A stretch of 20,660 nucleotides of DNA from JAFGFY01 sp964520425 (GTDB lineage Bacteria; Desulfobacterota; DSM-4660; Desulfatiglandales; HGW-15), in the NCBI GenBank assembly GCA_964520425.1, contig CAZFMX010000057.1:1-20660 (forward strand). The letters are read 5' to 3'. The notes under the pieces were generated by a model. It searched no databases and was not told the DNA's origin. It saw nothing but the letters and a program-made list of their open reading frames with translations. The position numbers and the translations under genes were made by a program. This document shows positions 20,613 to 20,660 of this stretch, one piece after another (positions within the stretch are counted from its first letter, which is position 1; every line of letters begins with the position of its first letter).

Positions 20613-20660
20613 TGACACGTTGGGGGTATGGGGGTCTCTTTTCAGTTTCACCACCATCTA

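Noticed and set aside
1..20660. tRNA, rRNA, CRISPR arrays and intact transposases
   Set aside because: Looked for in the gaps by eye; no cloverleaf, rRNA core motif, regularly spaced repeat array or transposase motif was found.

Overview
The window looks like chromosomal DNA of an uncultured deltaproteobacterium (Desulfobacterota-like). The reasons are a bamA-ompH-fabZ-lpxA-lpxI-Gfo/Idh-lpxB cluster that uses LpxI rather than LpxH, an NtrC-type sigma-54 regulator behind lpxB, an FmdE-family protein, a methanogen-type thymidylate synthase and an octaheme HAO-family cytochrome. This placement is inferred from gene content and order, not from a marker-gene tree.

Layout. (1) 1-6099, plus strand: the envelope block. 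It holds the C-terminal part of bamA, the chaperone ompH/skp, fabZ, lpxA, lpxI, a Gfo/Idh/MocA oxidoreductase and lpxB, so outer-membrane protein assembly is coupled to early lipid A synthesis. The lpxD gene expected between ompH and fabZ is missing except for what looks like its last ~27 codons (1499-1582). (2) 6110-7477, plus: an NtrC-family response regulator, convergent with and overlapping the next block. (3) 7443-9616, minus: bioB, an FmdE-like protein and engB, apparently one operon behind a BirA-type biotin operator at 9630-9661. (4) 10031-13351, minus: a class I aminotransferase, then rlmN translationally coupled to a methanogen-type ThyA. (5) 13784-17171, plus: a tandem-domain CDP-alcohol phosphatidyltransferase and an exported PepF-like M3 peptidase. 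(6) 17187-18659, minus: the octaheme cytochrome. (7) 19158-20459, plus: purA with a recognisable promoter.

The genes are ordinary core functions with a few unusual versions. The gaps between them are the richest part. Almost every gap over 300 bases holds inverted repeats or gene debris: a hairpin cluster in place of lpxD, a 20-nt GC palindrome next to a TGA-interrupted reading frame, a ~200-bp element with perfect 23-bp arms, a ~205-bp element with 26-bp arms, an imperfect 29-bp inverted repeat flanked by hairpins, and short motifs that recur at distant sites. No rRNA, tRNA, CRISPR array or intact transposase was seen. A sequence at 20570-20612 that recurs in inverted orientation at 15176-15219 may be the end of a mobile element running out of the window.
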